Of a stretch of DNA of 64,000 nt, positions 12,173-19,757 are shown in pieces; the stretch's first letter is position 1, and every line of letters starts with the position of its first letter. This stretch comes from Deinococcus psychrotolerans (lineage in GTDB: Bacteria; Deinococcota; Deinococci; Deinococcales; Deinococcaceae). The position numbers and the translations under genes were made by a program. Below the pieces are notes generated by a model, which made no database searches, was not told where the DNA came from, and saw only the letters and a program-made list of their open reading frames with translations. The stretch covers positions 884,501 to 948,500 of the forward strand of contig NZ_CP034183.1 of the NCBI RefSeq assembly GCF_003860465.1. Reading direction: 5' to 3'.

Positions 12173-13171
12173 ATGACTGAAAATTCAATGCCTACTGCAC
12201 CCCGTATTTTTGTTGTCCGTGCTGAAGTCGGCAAATACGCAGATGATTTCAAAAAGGGCGGGTATGTGGCTATTGGCTGGCTGCCAAATACTAATTTGAG
12301 CCAAGTCCACGACAAAAATGAGCTTAAGAACTTATATGAAACGCTCAGCCCTGACGGGGTTACGCCTATGCAGATAGGAAATCAGGTTGGTCAAATTTCC
12401 CGATTCATGTTTGATATTAAGGCTGGCGATTACATTTTAACGCCTACGGCTGAAACAGAGTGGATCAACTGGGGGATCGTGCTGGACGAAACTTACACAT
12501 TTGCAATAGCGAATGACGGTTGCCCATTCCCGCACCGCCGAAACGTAAAGTGGAACAAAGAATCGCTTCGGCGCTCTGATTTTTCCGTCCCCCTCAAAAA
12601 TACGATGCGTGCGCTTTTGACTCTTTTTGAAATTTCAAAATCTGGCGCTAAGTCAGGCGAGATTTTTGAGCTTATGGGAAAACCTGAACTGATTAATCCC
12701 GTTGAAGCGAGGTCGCTATTGATGCACGAAGTTGTTATAGAGCGAATTTTAGAACAAGACGCCGAGTTTTTTGAGCTTTTGGTCGCAGACTTACTTAGAG
12801 CTATGGGGTTTGATGCCCAGCACAAAGGTAAAAGTGGGGACGGCGGAGTGGATGCTGAAGGCGTGCTTGATATGGGAGGTTTGGCACAAATTGATTTAAA
12901 AGTTCAAGCCAAACGGTATGCTGGGGCCAAAATTAACGGCAGCGTCATCATCAGCTTTAGGGGCAGTATTCCAAACAGTTCACAAGGCGCATTCATCACG
13001 ACCTCTGATTATTCCAAGAGTGCGCGTGAAGCCGCCCAAGATGCAAAATTCAAACGGGTCAATCTTATCAATGGCAGGCAATTGGTTGATCTGTTGGCAG
13101 AACATTGGGATGAACTTTCACCTGAGATTAAAATCCCGCTCGGTCTACAAAAAAGCTGGCTGCTCTCCTGA
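12173..13171 (+). CDS. Mrr-like restriction endonuclease with N-terminal PUA/EVE-like sensor domain
   Basis: This 332-residue protein has two parts. The C-terminal region (about 190-315) is a PD-(D/E)xK Mrr-type nuclease: FFELLVADLLRAMGFDAQHKG, then the catalytic Asp of GDGGVDAEG, then DLKVQAKRY as the QxK motif, and GAFITTSDYSKSAREAA. The N-terminal part (RIFVVRAEVGKYADDFKKGG, AIGWLPN, GDYILTPTAETEWINWGIV) resembles the PUA/EVE-related modules found in front of Mrr nucleases, which in studied cases read modified bases; that reading role is inferred. No methyltransferase gene is adjacent, so a type IV, modification-dependent role is likely. The gene is clearly AT-richer than its neighbours and lies between two direct repeats, which suggests acquisition. 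Confidence 0.85.
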   Translation: MTENSMPTAPRIFVVRAEVGKYADDFKKGGYVAIGWLPNTNLSQVHDKNELKNLYETLSPDGVTPMQIGNQVGQISRFMFDIKAGDYILTPTAETEWINWGIVLDETYTFAIANDGCPFPHRRNVKWNKESLRRSDFSVPLKNTMRALLTLFEISKSGAKSGEIFELMGKPELINPVEARSLLMHEVVIERILEQDAEFFELLVADLLRAMGFDAQHKGKSGDGGVDAEGVLDMGGLAQIDLKVQAKRYAGAKINGSVIISFRGSIPNSSQGAFITTSDYSKSAREAAQDAKFKRVNLINGRQLVDLLAEHWDELSPEIKIPLGLQKSWLLS

Positions 13172-13187
13172 TTTTTGGTACAGCCAG

Positions 13188-13355
13188 TCATTCCTCTTTC
13201 ACCGGATATTCCAGCCATTCCTGAGCCAAGTGCTGTTCAGCCGCGTCTAAAGCGAAATCCTGAGCGCATTGCTGATAAGCGGCGATACGCTCTTGACGTT
13301 CCAAATCCTCCTCCACTCCTACCCCATTCTTCTGGTCGTTTGGGTCGCTAGACAT
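13188..13355 (-). CDS. Small acidic protein, 55 residues, unrecognised
   Basis: A 56-codon minus-strand ORF (ATG at 13353-13355, TGA at 13188-13190) fills the gap between the two endonuclease genes, converging on the first. The predicted protein is acidic and Glu/Gln/Ala-rich, looks helical, and includes the segment DLERQERIAAYQQCAQ. No family is recognised. It is the only reading frame that uses this interval, ends 16 bases from the endonuclease stop and is free of stops throughout. Whether it is expressed, for example as an inhibitor or accessory factor, is unknown. No Shine-Dalgarno is evident. Confidence 0.5.
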   Translation of the reverse strand: MSSDPNDQKNGVGVEEDLERQERIAAYQQCAQDFALDAAEQHLAQEWLEYPVKEE

Positions 13356-13364
13356 GAAATAAGT

Positions 13365-13408
13365 ATGGGGCCGTCTGCCGATTGGGGTGGGCGGCTTTTT
13401 GGTTTGGA
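13365..13408 (+). repeat. Direct repeat copy B (terminator plus promoter upstream part)
   Basis: This is the second copy of the 42-base element at 12118-12159; only the hairpin loop region differs (CA versus ATTG). It contains a complete intrinsic hairpin, GCCGTCTGCC with GGTGGGCGGC and TTTTT, at 13370-13400. It ends two bases before the -10 box of the second endonuclease. The preceding plus-strand gene ends nearly 200 bases upstream, so this copy is not an obvious terminator for it. Confidence 0.85.
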
Positions 13409-13409
13409 G

Positions 13410-13415
13410 TAAAGT
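13410..13415 (+). promoter_or_regulatory. -10 box, leaderless promoter of mrr
   Basis: TAAAGT ends five bases before the ATG at 13421. The layout repeats that of the upstream endonuclease gene. Confidence 0.6.
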
Positions 13416-13420
13416 AGTAT

Positions 13421-14338
13421 ATGGCCGTTCCCGATTATCAAACCCTGATGCGTCCCCTGCTAGAAGCCCTGCAAGACGGCCAAGTTCAGACCATGCAAGC
13501 GGTGACCGCGAAGTTGGTGGCGCATTTCCAGTTGACCCAGAGGGAGCTTGAAGAACTCCTGCCGAGTGGCAGGCAAACCACGTTCGCCAATCGTGTTGGC
13601 TGGGCCAAAACCTACCTCAGCAAAGCGCAGGTGGTGCAAACGGTGGGGCGCGGCAATGTGCAAATTACGGCGCGTGGCCGTGAGTTACTGGAACGTGTCT
13701 CAGGCCGCATCATCCAAAATGACCTGAAGGTCTATCCAGAGTTTCAAGCTTTCAAAGTCGCCGGACGCGGGAAGCAGGACACTCAAGCCGGGCCAAGTTT
13801 GAGCGCAGTTGAACCCATTGACGTCTCCCCCGAAGAACAGCTTGACCAACTCTACACCGAACTCAGCGCCGCCCTTGCCGACGAACTCCTCAGCCAAGTC
13901 CGCGCCCTAACGCCGCAACAGTTTGAAATTCTGGTGGTGCAGCTTCTCGTGGCGATGGGCTACGGCGGCAGCGTGCGCGACGCGGGTCAGGCGCTGGGCC
14001 GCAGCGGTGACAACGGTATTGACGGCGTGGTCAAGCAAGACCCGCTCGGCTTGGACAAGGTCTACATTCAGGCCAAGCAGTGGGCCAGTAATGTGGGCAG
14101 TCAGGAAGTTCGCAACTTTTCCGGCAGCCTGACTTATCACAAAGCCTCGAAAGGCGTGCTGATCACCACCGCAGGGTTCAGTCCCAGCGCCAACGACACC
14201 GCCCGCCAGATCGGCAACATCATCTTGATTGACGGCGAAACGCTGGCCGAGTTGATGATTCAGTACGGCGTGGGCGTGATCACCCGCACCACTTACCAGA
14301 TCAAAAAAGTGGACAGCGATTTCTTTGAAGGCATCTAG
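13421..14338 (+). CDS. mrr: Mrr restriction endonuclease (type IV)
   Basis: This 305-residue protein follows the classical Mrr plan. The N-terminal winged-helix Mrr_N domain (about 1-95, including LLEALQDGQVQTMQAVTAKL and NRVGWAKTYLSKA) is followed by an acidic linker and a PD-(D/E)xK catalytic domain (about 165-290). Catalytic landmarks are FEILVVQLLVAMGYGG, the Asp of GDNGIDGVV and YIQAKQW as the QxK motif, then SKGVLITTAGFSPSA. Mrr proteins cut DNA carrying methylated bases, often after stress or phage modification. It lies immediately after another Mrr-family nuclease with a different N-terminal head, and no methyltransferase is nearby. Its GC content matches the chromosome, unlike the upstream gene. 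Confidence 0.93.
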   Translation: MAVPDYQTLMRPLLEALQDGQVQTMQAVTAKLVAHFQLTQRELEELLPSGRQTTFANRVGWAKTYLSKAQVVQTVGRGNVQITARGRELLERVSGRIIQNDLKVYPEFQAFKVAGRGKQDTQAGPSLSAVEPIDVSPEEQLDQLYTELSAALADELLSQVRALTPQQFEILVVQLLVAMGYGGSVRDAGQALGRSGDNGIDGVVKQDPLGLDKVYIQAKQWASNVGSQEVRNFSGSLTYHKASKGVLITTAGFSPSANDTARQIGNIILIDGETLAELMIQYGVGVITRTTYQIKKVDSDFFEGI

Positions 14339-14426
14339 GGAAGCTGCGTTTCAGATCAGCAAAAATTGCGTTGCAGCGCGGGTTTCTTACCGTTCGGTCG
14401 GGGACGTTGCGCCCTGCGCCCAGGCT

Positions 14427-14432
14427 TATACT
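14427..14432 (+). promoter_or_regulatory. -10 box, leaderless promoter of sirC-hemA
   Basis: TATACT ends six bases before the GTG at 14439. This fixes that GTG, rather than the longer frame beginning inside mrr at 14325, as the likely start. Confidence 0.6.
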
Positions 14433-14438
14433 GCCCCA

Positions 14439-14990
14439 GTGAATTTGGCCGCTATGCTTGATCTTGAAGGTGAAACAGCGCTGCTGGTCGGCGGCGGAAC
14501 AGTGGCCCTGCGCCGCGCCGCTACGCTGCTGACGGCTGGCCTAACGGTACGCGTTGTCGCTCCTGAACTTCTGCCGCAACTGGCCGCCCTCAACATTGAA
14601 ATCATCCAGCGCCCCTTTGAGCCAGGCGATCTGACTGGGGTGCGTTTGGTGGTGGCCTGCACAGACAATGCCGACGTGAACGATGAAGTGACCCGTTTGG
14701 CCAAAGCCGCAGGTTTGCTCATCAACCACGTGGGACGGGCCGAGGCGGGCAATCTGCGCTTTCCGGCGGTGCTGGAGCGCGGCGGCGTCAGCGTCAGTAT
14801 CAGCACCGGAGCCGAACTGCCGATGCTGGCCCAAGCCCTGCGCGAAAAGGTGGCGCTGTGTTTGCCTGCCGAGTTGCCCATTCCCACTTGGACAAGCCAG
14901 CGTGACGCGGCTTTGCTGCTGAATGGCGAGGCCAAGCAGGTGGCCATCCGTGATCTCCGCGCCCAGATTCGCACGGCGGTGGGCCTGTGA
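14439..14990 (+). CDS. Precorrin-2 dehydrogenase / siroheme synthase N-terminal domain protein
   Basis: This 183-residue stand-alone Rossmann protein is homologous to the CysG N-terminal domain and to SirC/Met8. It oxidises precorrin-2 to sirohydrochlorin with NAD and may insert iron. Seen features: [23 protein letters not shown] (NAD-binding loop), [23 protein letters not shown], and [20 protein letters not shown], which contains the conserved FP and ST positions. The methyltransferase half of CysG is absent, as is usual for the short form. The start is GTG 14439 because a TATACT promoter box lies just before it; ATG 14454 is an alternative. The stop overlaps the hemA GTG in GTGA, so the two are coupled. 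Confidence 0.87.
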   Translation: MNLAAMLDLEGETALLVGGGTVALRRAATLLTAGLTVRVVAPELLPQLAALNIEIIQRPFEPGDLTGVRLVVACTDNADVNDEVTRLAKAAGLLINHVGRAEAGNLRFPAVLERGGVSVSISTGAELPMLAQALREKVALCLPAELPIPTWTSQRDAALLLNGEAKQVAIRDLRAQIRTAVGL

Positions 14991-16051
14991 GCAGTGTGCT
15001 GAGCCTTCCAAAACTGGATTTGGCTGTCGTGGGCCTCAACCACACCACCGCGCCGATTGAAGTTCGCGAGCGGGCCGCCGTGCGCGAGGATGAGCGGGAA
15101 GCTTTGCTGGCCCACCTGCGTCTGCACGCCCAAGAAGTGATGCTGCTTTCCACCTGCAACCGCACTGAAGTTTACCTTGCGGGCATCGACGGCGATCCTT
15201 TATCCGCTTTCGAGGGCGCGTGGGGCCACTTTTTGCGTGAGCATCTCTACCTTTATGAGGGCGAGGCCGCCGCCCTGCACCTCTACCGGGTTGCAGCGGG
15301 CCTGGACAGCTTGGTGATTGGCGAAACCCAAATTCAGGGGCAAGTCAAGCGGGCGTGGCAAGCCGCTTCCGAGGCGGGCGACACGGCGGCGCTACTCAAC
15401 AAAGCTGCGCAGGGAGCGCTGAGCGCGGGCAAGAAAGTGCGCTTTGAAACTGGGCTGGCCGATAACGTGGTGAGCGTGTCGAGCGCCGCCGTTGACCTCG
15501 CCAAACAGCGGCTGGGCAACCTGGCGGGCCGCACTGCTCTGATTCTTGGCGCGGGCGAAACAGCCGAGCTGACCCTGATCCACCTCAAAGCGGCGGGCGT
15601 ATCCGACATCATCGTGGTCAACCGCACCGAGGCCCGCGCCCGCCAACTGGCCGACAAGTTGGGGGGCCGTGTCTGCGCCGCCGACTACTTGCATCAGGCT
15701 TTGCCAGAAGCCGACGTGGTGATCGCCAGCAGCGCCGCGCCGCATTACGTGCTGGGCGCGTCTGGGGTAGAAAATTCCCTAGAGGGCCGCCCAGAGCGTC
15801 CGATGATGCTGATTGATATCAGCGTGCCGCGCATTCTCAATCCCGACATAGACACGGTCAAAGGAGCCCACCTCTACAATCTGGACGATTTGGAGGGCGT
15901 GGTCAGCCGCAACTTGGCTTGGCGGCGAGGAGTCTTGCCTCAAGCCGAGGAAATCATCAGCGCTCAGGTCAGCGAACTGCTGCGCTGGCAAAATTTCAGA
16001 ACCCGGCGCGGTTTAGAAACGCGGCCCAACTTGCTGTCGGCCTGTGATTGA
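14987..16051 (+). CDS. hemA: Glutamyl-tRNA reductase
   Basis: This enzyme reduces glutamyl-tRNA(Glu) to glutamate-1-semialdehyde, the first committed step of C5-pathway heme and siroheme synthesis. The 354-residue protein shows [13 protein letters not shown] near the N-terminus, [11 protein letters not shown] with the catalytic Cys, and [22 protein letters not shown]-binding Rossmann domain follows with [18 protein letters not shown] and [10 protein letters not shown]. It is shorter than the usual 400-plus residues because the C-terminal dimerisation domain stops soon after SRNLAWRRG. The GTG start overlaps the siroheme gene stop, and that gene pairing is common for tetrapyrrole branch enzymes. 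Confidence 0.94.
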   Translation: MSSVLSLPKLDLAVVGLNHTTAPIEVRERAAVREDEREALLAHLRLHAQEVMLLSTCNRTEVYLAGIDGDPLSAFEGAWGHFLREHLYLYEGEAAALHLYRVAAGLDSLVIGETQIQGQVKRAWQAASEAGDTAALLNKAAQGALSAGKKVRFETGLADNVVSVSSAAVDLAKQRLGNLAGRTALILGAGETAELTLIHLKAAGVSDIIVVNRTEARARQLADKLGGRVCAADYLHQALPEADVVIASSAAPHYVLGASGVENSLEGRPERPMMLIDISVPRILNPDIDTVKGAHLYNLDDLEGVVSRNLAWRRGVLPQAEEIISAQVSELLRWQNFRTRRGLETRPNLLSACD

Positions 16052-16098
16052 ACTTTTTCTCCGCTTTTTCACTTGCTCTGCCCCGCCCCGCTTTCCCG

Positions 16099-16104
16099 TA
16101 GGCT
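16099..16104 (+). promoter_or_regulatory. -10 box, leaderless promoter of DUF418 gene
   Basis: TAGGCT ends five bases before the ATG at 16110, with no Shine-Dalgarno. Confidence 0.5.
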
Positions 16105-16109
16105 GAGCC

Positions 16110-17216
16110 ATGCTTTCGCCTGACCCGCCCGCCGCCACTCGCCCGAGCGCCCGCGCTCCGCTGCCGGACGTGCTGCGCGGCCTGGCGCTGCTGGGCATTT
16201 TGTGCGTCAATGCCCAAGACTTTGCAGGCTACGCCGAGTGGCAGCAAAGCGGCGCAGACCGGGCCGCCCAAGTCGTGATTGATTTGTTCTTCAATGGCAA
16301 ATTCATCAGCGTGTTTGCCATGCTGTTCGGCGCGGGGGCCTTTACTTTTTTGGAACGCGGCGGACGCGTCTTGCTGCTGAGGCGCTTGGCGGTGCTGCTG
16401 GCCGTCGGGGCGCTGCATTACGTCTTGGTGTGGCACGGCGATATCATTGCCAATTACGCTTTGGTGGGCGTGGCCCTGATTTTGCTGGAAACGGCGCGGC
16501 CCAAATTGCTGGTGTGGGTGGGCGCGTTCTCTGGCGGCCTCTGGGCACTTCCCTTCACCTTACAGGCCCTCAGCGTCCCGAATGGTCTGCGGAGCATTCC
16601 CGACACCGTGCAGGCGGGGCAAACCTACGCTCAGATCGTGCAGGAGCGCGGCCACGAAGCGCTGCCCAGCATCGTCTCGGTGGTCAGCTTCGACGGGTTT
16701 TGGTTGCTGGCACTCTTTTGCTTCGGCGGAGCGCTGTACCGCAGCGGCGTGCTGTGGTGGCCGGAGCAGCACCGCTCCACGCTGCGGCTGATGCTCCTTG
16801 GCGGCGCGGTGGTGGGCTTGCCGCTGAGCGCTCTACTGGCCTATTTGAATACACAGACCAGTTACAGCGCCGACTACTGGGGCATTTTGGTGCGCTTGAC
16901 GGGCGGCTTGGCGCTGGCCCTAGCCTACATCGGTGGACTGGGTTTGCTGAGCGCTTCGGGCAAACTCGGCTGGCTCACAGCCTTTGGCGCGTCCGGTAGG
17001 TTGGCCATGAGCAATTACATTGCCCAGTCGCTGATCATGACCAGTTTGTTTTATCCGTATGGCGTGGGCCTCTACCGCCAGTGGGGAGCACTGCCTGCTT
17101 TACTGCTGGCACTGGGACTGGGCCTTTTGCAAGTCGGACTGTCTAATCTCTACCTGAGGCGCTTTCAAAGTGGGCCGCTGGAATGGCTGGTCAGAAAGTT
17201 GGTGTACGGCCGCTGA
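16110..17216 (+). CDS. DUF418 family membrane protein (YeiB-like)
   Basis: This 368-residue integral membrane protein has about nine to ten hydrophobic helices. The N-terminal LPDVLRGLALLGILCVNAQDF is the family signature, followed by the amphipathic FFNGKFISVFAMLFGAGAF. The C-terminal half has the DUF418 pattern: a long hydrophobic run, then GRLAMSNYIAQSLIMTSLFY, and a closing QVGLSNLYLRRFQSGPLEWL. The family is widespread, often beside transport or antimicrobial genes, and has no settled biochemical function. It resembles acyltransferase-3-like proteins in topology. It is separate from hemA (58 bases) and has its own TAGGCT promoter box. Confidence 0.9.
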   Translation: MLSPDPPAATRPSARAPLPDVLRGLALLGILCVNAQDFAGYAEWQQSGADRAAQVVIDLFFNGKFISVFAMLFGAGAFTFLERGGRVLLLRRLAVLLAVGALHYVLVWHGDIIANYALVGVALILLETARPKLLVWVGAFSGGLWALPFTLQALSVPNGLRSIPDTVQAGQTYAQIVQERGHEALPSIVSVVSFDGFWLLALFCFGGALYRSGVLWWPEQHRSTLRLMLLGGAVVGLPLSALLAYLNTQTSYSADYWGILVRLTGGLALALAYIGGLGLLSASGKLGWLTAFGASGRLAMSNYIAQSLIMTSLFYPYGVGLYRQWGALPALLLALGLGLLQVGLSNLYLRRFQSGPLEWLVRKLVYGR

Positions 17217-17226
17217 CCGCCTGACT

Positions 17227-18072
17227 CTAATCGCCCAGCGCTGAGCGCACGAAGGCCATTGCCCGCACCAAACGCTGAGGTTGGAAGGTTAGGCGGCTGG
17301 CCCTATGAAATGCCAGCGGTACGGCCATCAAGCGGGCCTGCGCTTCTAGCCGAGACTGGATGAGCGCAGATGAGCTGTAGCCTGCCAGAAACGCGGGAAG
17401 CCGCTTCCATCCCCAAAAATAAGCGAACGAGGCCGCGTCCCAGCCCAGCGGCCCCGCCACAGCGTCTCCAAAATCAAGCCAGCCGGTGAGCTGCCCGTCT
17501 TCAAACAAAAACTGTTCGCGGTGAAGGTCGCTGTGATTGATGACGGGCGCGAGGTCGGCCAGCGCCAGAATCTGAGCTTCCAATGGGCGCAGGCACGCCA
17601 GCAGGTCGGGAGCAAAGCGGATCAGCGGATGGCATTCGAGGGGTGTGCTTCCAAACGGCCATGCGTCTTGCAGGCGGGTTTGAACGCCGCTCAGCAGGGT
17701 CGCCACTTGGCCCACGAATGGCCCCGACTGATCGCACAGAAGACCCCAGCCCGACACTGGAAACGAATGCAAAACCGATACCGCTGCGCCGATCTGCTCG
17801 GCTTGGGCTTCACTGAGGCGCAGCGCAGACTTGCCCTCAAGTAACGTGTCAAGGCTCCAGCCCCCGCCCAACGCCAAAGGCGCGGCAACGGGAACGCCGG
17901 AGGCCAGCAAGCTGCGGCGCAGTTCGGCGTCCACCGTGAAACGGCCCTTTCCTATCCGCAGCGCCGCTTCGCCAACCCGGTAAACCCGGCAAGTCACGCC
18001 CGCCGCCAAAAAAACGGGTTCATCTTTGATGTTCAGTTGTTGGCAAAGCTCCCGCGCAGCTCCGAGGCTCAC
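17227..18072 (-). CDS. Aminoglycoside phosphotransferase (APH) family kinase
   Basis: This 281-residue protein has the protein-kinase-like fold of the APH/choline kinase group. The catalytic Brenner motif is INHSDLHREQFLF (about residues 192-204) and the metal-binding DFG-like motif is GWLDFGDAVAGPLGWD (about 211-226). The N-lobe has the nucleotide-binding strands VTCRVYRVGEAALRIGKG. The family phosphorylates small molecules such as aminoglycosides, homoserine, methylthioribose or choline; the substrate here is not evident and resistance should not be assumed. The GTG start lies just downstream of the NDUFA9-like gene with GAAGG upstream, so both are probably cotranscribed. Confidence 0.85.
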   Translation of the reverse strand: MSLGAARELCQQLNIKDEPVFLAAGVTCRVYRVGEAALRIGKGRFTVDAELRRSLLASGVPVAAPLALGGGWSLDTLLEGKSALRLSEAQAEQIGAAVSVLHSFPVSGWGLLCDQSGPFVGQVATLLSGVQTRLQDAWPFGSTPLECHPLIRFAPDLLACLRPLEAQILALADLAPVINHSDLHREQFLFEDGQLTGWLDFGDAVAGPLGWDAASFAYFWGWKRLPAFLAGYSSSALIQSRLEAQARLMAVPLAFHRASRLTFQPQRLVRAMAFVRSALGD

Positions 18073-18081
18073 GCTCTACCT

Positions 18082-19032
18082 TCAGGCGCTGGATTTCTCC
18101 GCTTTCCCGCTGTCCACAGCCGACTTCCCCAGCAACTTGGGCAATTCTTCTTCCAAATTCAGCATCGGCAAATCAAAAGCGCGGCGGGCCGGTTCGGGGT
18201 CGGCGGTGCTGCCTTCCAGTAGCATGGCATACTGGTCTTTGGTGATCGGCGGGTTGGGCAGCATGTTCATCAGCGGCACCGCCAGATTCATCAGCGGCAG
18301 TGGCACCGGCACCACCGGTTTTCTTTTGCCCAGCGCCCTCAATTCGAGTTGCAGCAGTTCGCGGAAGCTGTACTGCACCGGGCCGGTGAGTTGGTAGGTT
18401 TGCCCCAGCGTTTCGGGCCGTTCTAATGCGCCCGCGAAAGCGGCGGCCACGTCCTGAATGCTGACAGGGCGGAAAGGAAAATGCCCATCGCCAATCTGCG
18501 GCACAATCGGTGCCTGAGACACCAGGTTCTTCAGAACGCGCCCGAAAAAGTCGTCGCCGGGGCCGAAGATGAGCGACGGCTCGAAGATGGTATAGGCCGC
18601 GCCGCTGGTTCTGACCAGTTGCTCGGCCTGACCCTTGGTGGAGCTGTAGCCACTTTTGCTGGCGGGGTCTGCGCCCAGAGCGCTCATGTGCACATACCGC
18701 GCTCCGGCAGGCAGGGCAGCGAGGACGTTTCGGGTGCCTTCCACATGCACCTTGCCAAACGTCTGGTCGCCTTTTTCGGCGATGATCCCCACCAAATGAA
18801 TCACCGCGCTGGGCTGCACGTCACCGACTGCCGCCAGCATTCCCTCGCGGCTGGTCACATCGGCTTTGACCCCCGCCGCGCCGGGCAGCCCTTTGCCCTC
18901 ACGCGACCCAGCAAACACCGTGTAGCCCCTTCTGAGCAGCTCTGTGACCACCGCTTTGCCGACAAAGCCGGTGGCTCCCGTCACCAAGATGCGCTGCGTT
19001 TTATTAGACTGAACGAAATCAGGTTGAATCAC
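18082..19032 (-). CDS. NAD(P)-binding SDR protein, complex I NDUFA9-like
   Basis: This 316-residue extended/atypical short-chain dehydrogenase-reductase begins with [20 protein letters not shown], the dinucleotide-binding glycine motif. It continues with [31 protein letters not shown] and [15 protein letters not shown], where the YxxxK-type pair is replaced by the atypical YSSTK arrangement. The sequence [21 protein letters not shown] is the pattern of the NDUFA9/ycf39 group. Such proteins usually bind NADPH structurally, or act in quinone or photosystem assembly, rather than as classical oxidoreductases. The GTG start follows GAGGAG by eight bases. Its role here is unknown. Confidence 0.85.
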   Translation of the reverse strand: MIQPDFVQSNKTQRILVTGATGFVGKAVVTELLRRGYTVFAGSREGKGLPGAAGVKADVTSREGMLAAVGDVQPSAVIHLVGIIAEKGDQTFGKVHVEGTRNVLAALPAGARYVHMSALGADPASKSGYSSTKGQAEQLVRTSGAAYTIFEPSLIFGPGDDFFGRVLKNLVSQAPIVPQIGDGHFPFRPVSIQDVAAAFAGALERPETLGQTYQLTGPVQYSFRELLQLELRALGKRKPVVPVPLPLMNLAVPLMNMLPNPPITKDQYAMLLEGSTADPEPARRAFDLPMLNLEEELPKLLGKSAVDSGKAEKSSA

Positions 19033-19118
19033 AGTGAAGTCTCCTCGGCGTTCTTTTACTTTAGGCTAGCTACTCTGCGCTTCCTTTACATTGGGGCGTT
19101 CATTTACCTTCGGCACTG

Positions 19119-19757
19119 TCAGCCTTTGAGCTGAGGCTGCAGAGCACCCGCCAGCAGCGCCCTCAGGCCCGCCAAATCCGTCAGCGTGATGTGGCGGTAG
19201 CCGGTGGCGATCAGGCCCGCTGCCCGCAGCTCGGTAATCGCTTTACTGACCGATTCGCGGGTACTGCCGCTGCCCTCGGCCAGCAGTTCGTGGGTGGCCC
19301 GCACATACAAGCGGTTTTCGGGGTCTTCCGAGCCCAGCGGCGTGTCGGCGAGGTGCAGAAGGTAGCGCACCACCCGCGACTTGAGGTCGCCGGACTGCAA
19401 ATTGACTTCGTGATCCAGCACCCGCCCCAACTGACTGCCTAAACTGCGGGCCAAGTCGAGCAGCGCCGTCTCGGACAGCTGCGCCGGATCAATACCCACC
19501 ACTGCCGAGTTGGTCAGGGCCTCGGCGTGGTGGCCGTAGGCAGCGGCGTGCAAAGCGTCTTCGCCAAAATAATCGCCGGGTTGCACCAAGCGCAGGGTCA
19601 GGAGGCGGCCCCGCGAGGTGACTTGGCCCAGCCGAATGAGCCCTGTTTCGACGCGGTAAAGGCCCATCACCGGATCATATTGTCGGAAGATGTAACTGCT
19701 TCTGGCATAACGCAGTCCCACTTTGCCCGCTCCGCTACGGCTGCTTGGCTCTATCAT
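19119..19757 (-). CDS. Crp/Fnr family transcription regulator (LdrP/SdrP-like by context)
   Basis: This 212-residue DNA-binding protein has an N-terminal cyclic-nucleotide-type beta-barrel (about 15-115, including YRVETGLIRLGQVTSRGRLL and LVQPGDYFGEDAL). A dimer helix follows, then a winged helix-turn-helix with ELLAEGSGSTRESVSKAITE as the HTH. The conserved Arg/Ser pocket for cAMP is not obvious, so it may work without a ligand, like Thermus SdrP/LdrP proteins. The ATG overlaps the stop of the upstream B12-MerR gene (TGATG), so the two regulators are made together. In Thermus a comparable LitR-LdrP pair controls light-induced carotenoid genes. Transfer of that role to this locus is inference. 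Confidence 0.86.
   Translation of the reverse strand: MIEPSSRSGAGKVGLRYARSSYIFRQYDPVMGLYRVETGLIRLGQVTSRGRLLTLRLVQPGDYFGEDALHAAAYGHHAEALTNSAVVGIDPAQLSETALLDLARSLGSQLGRVLDHEVNLQSGDLKSRVVRYLLHLADTPLGSEDPENRLYVRATHELLAEGSGSTRESVSKAITELRAAGLIATGYRHITLTDLAGLRALLAGALQPQLKG

Noticed and set aside
17227..18072. Aminoglycoside resistance gene
   Set aside because: Only the kinase fold and its HxDxxxxQ and DFGD motifs are visible; the family has many metabolic substrates and no resistance context exists here.
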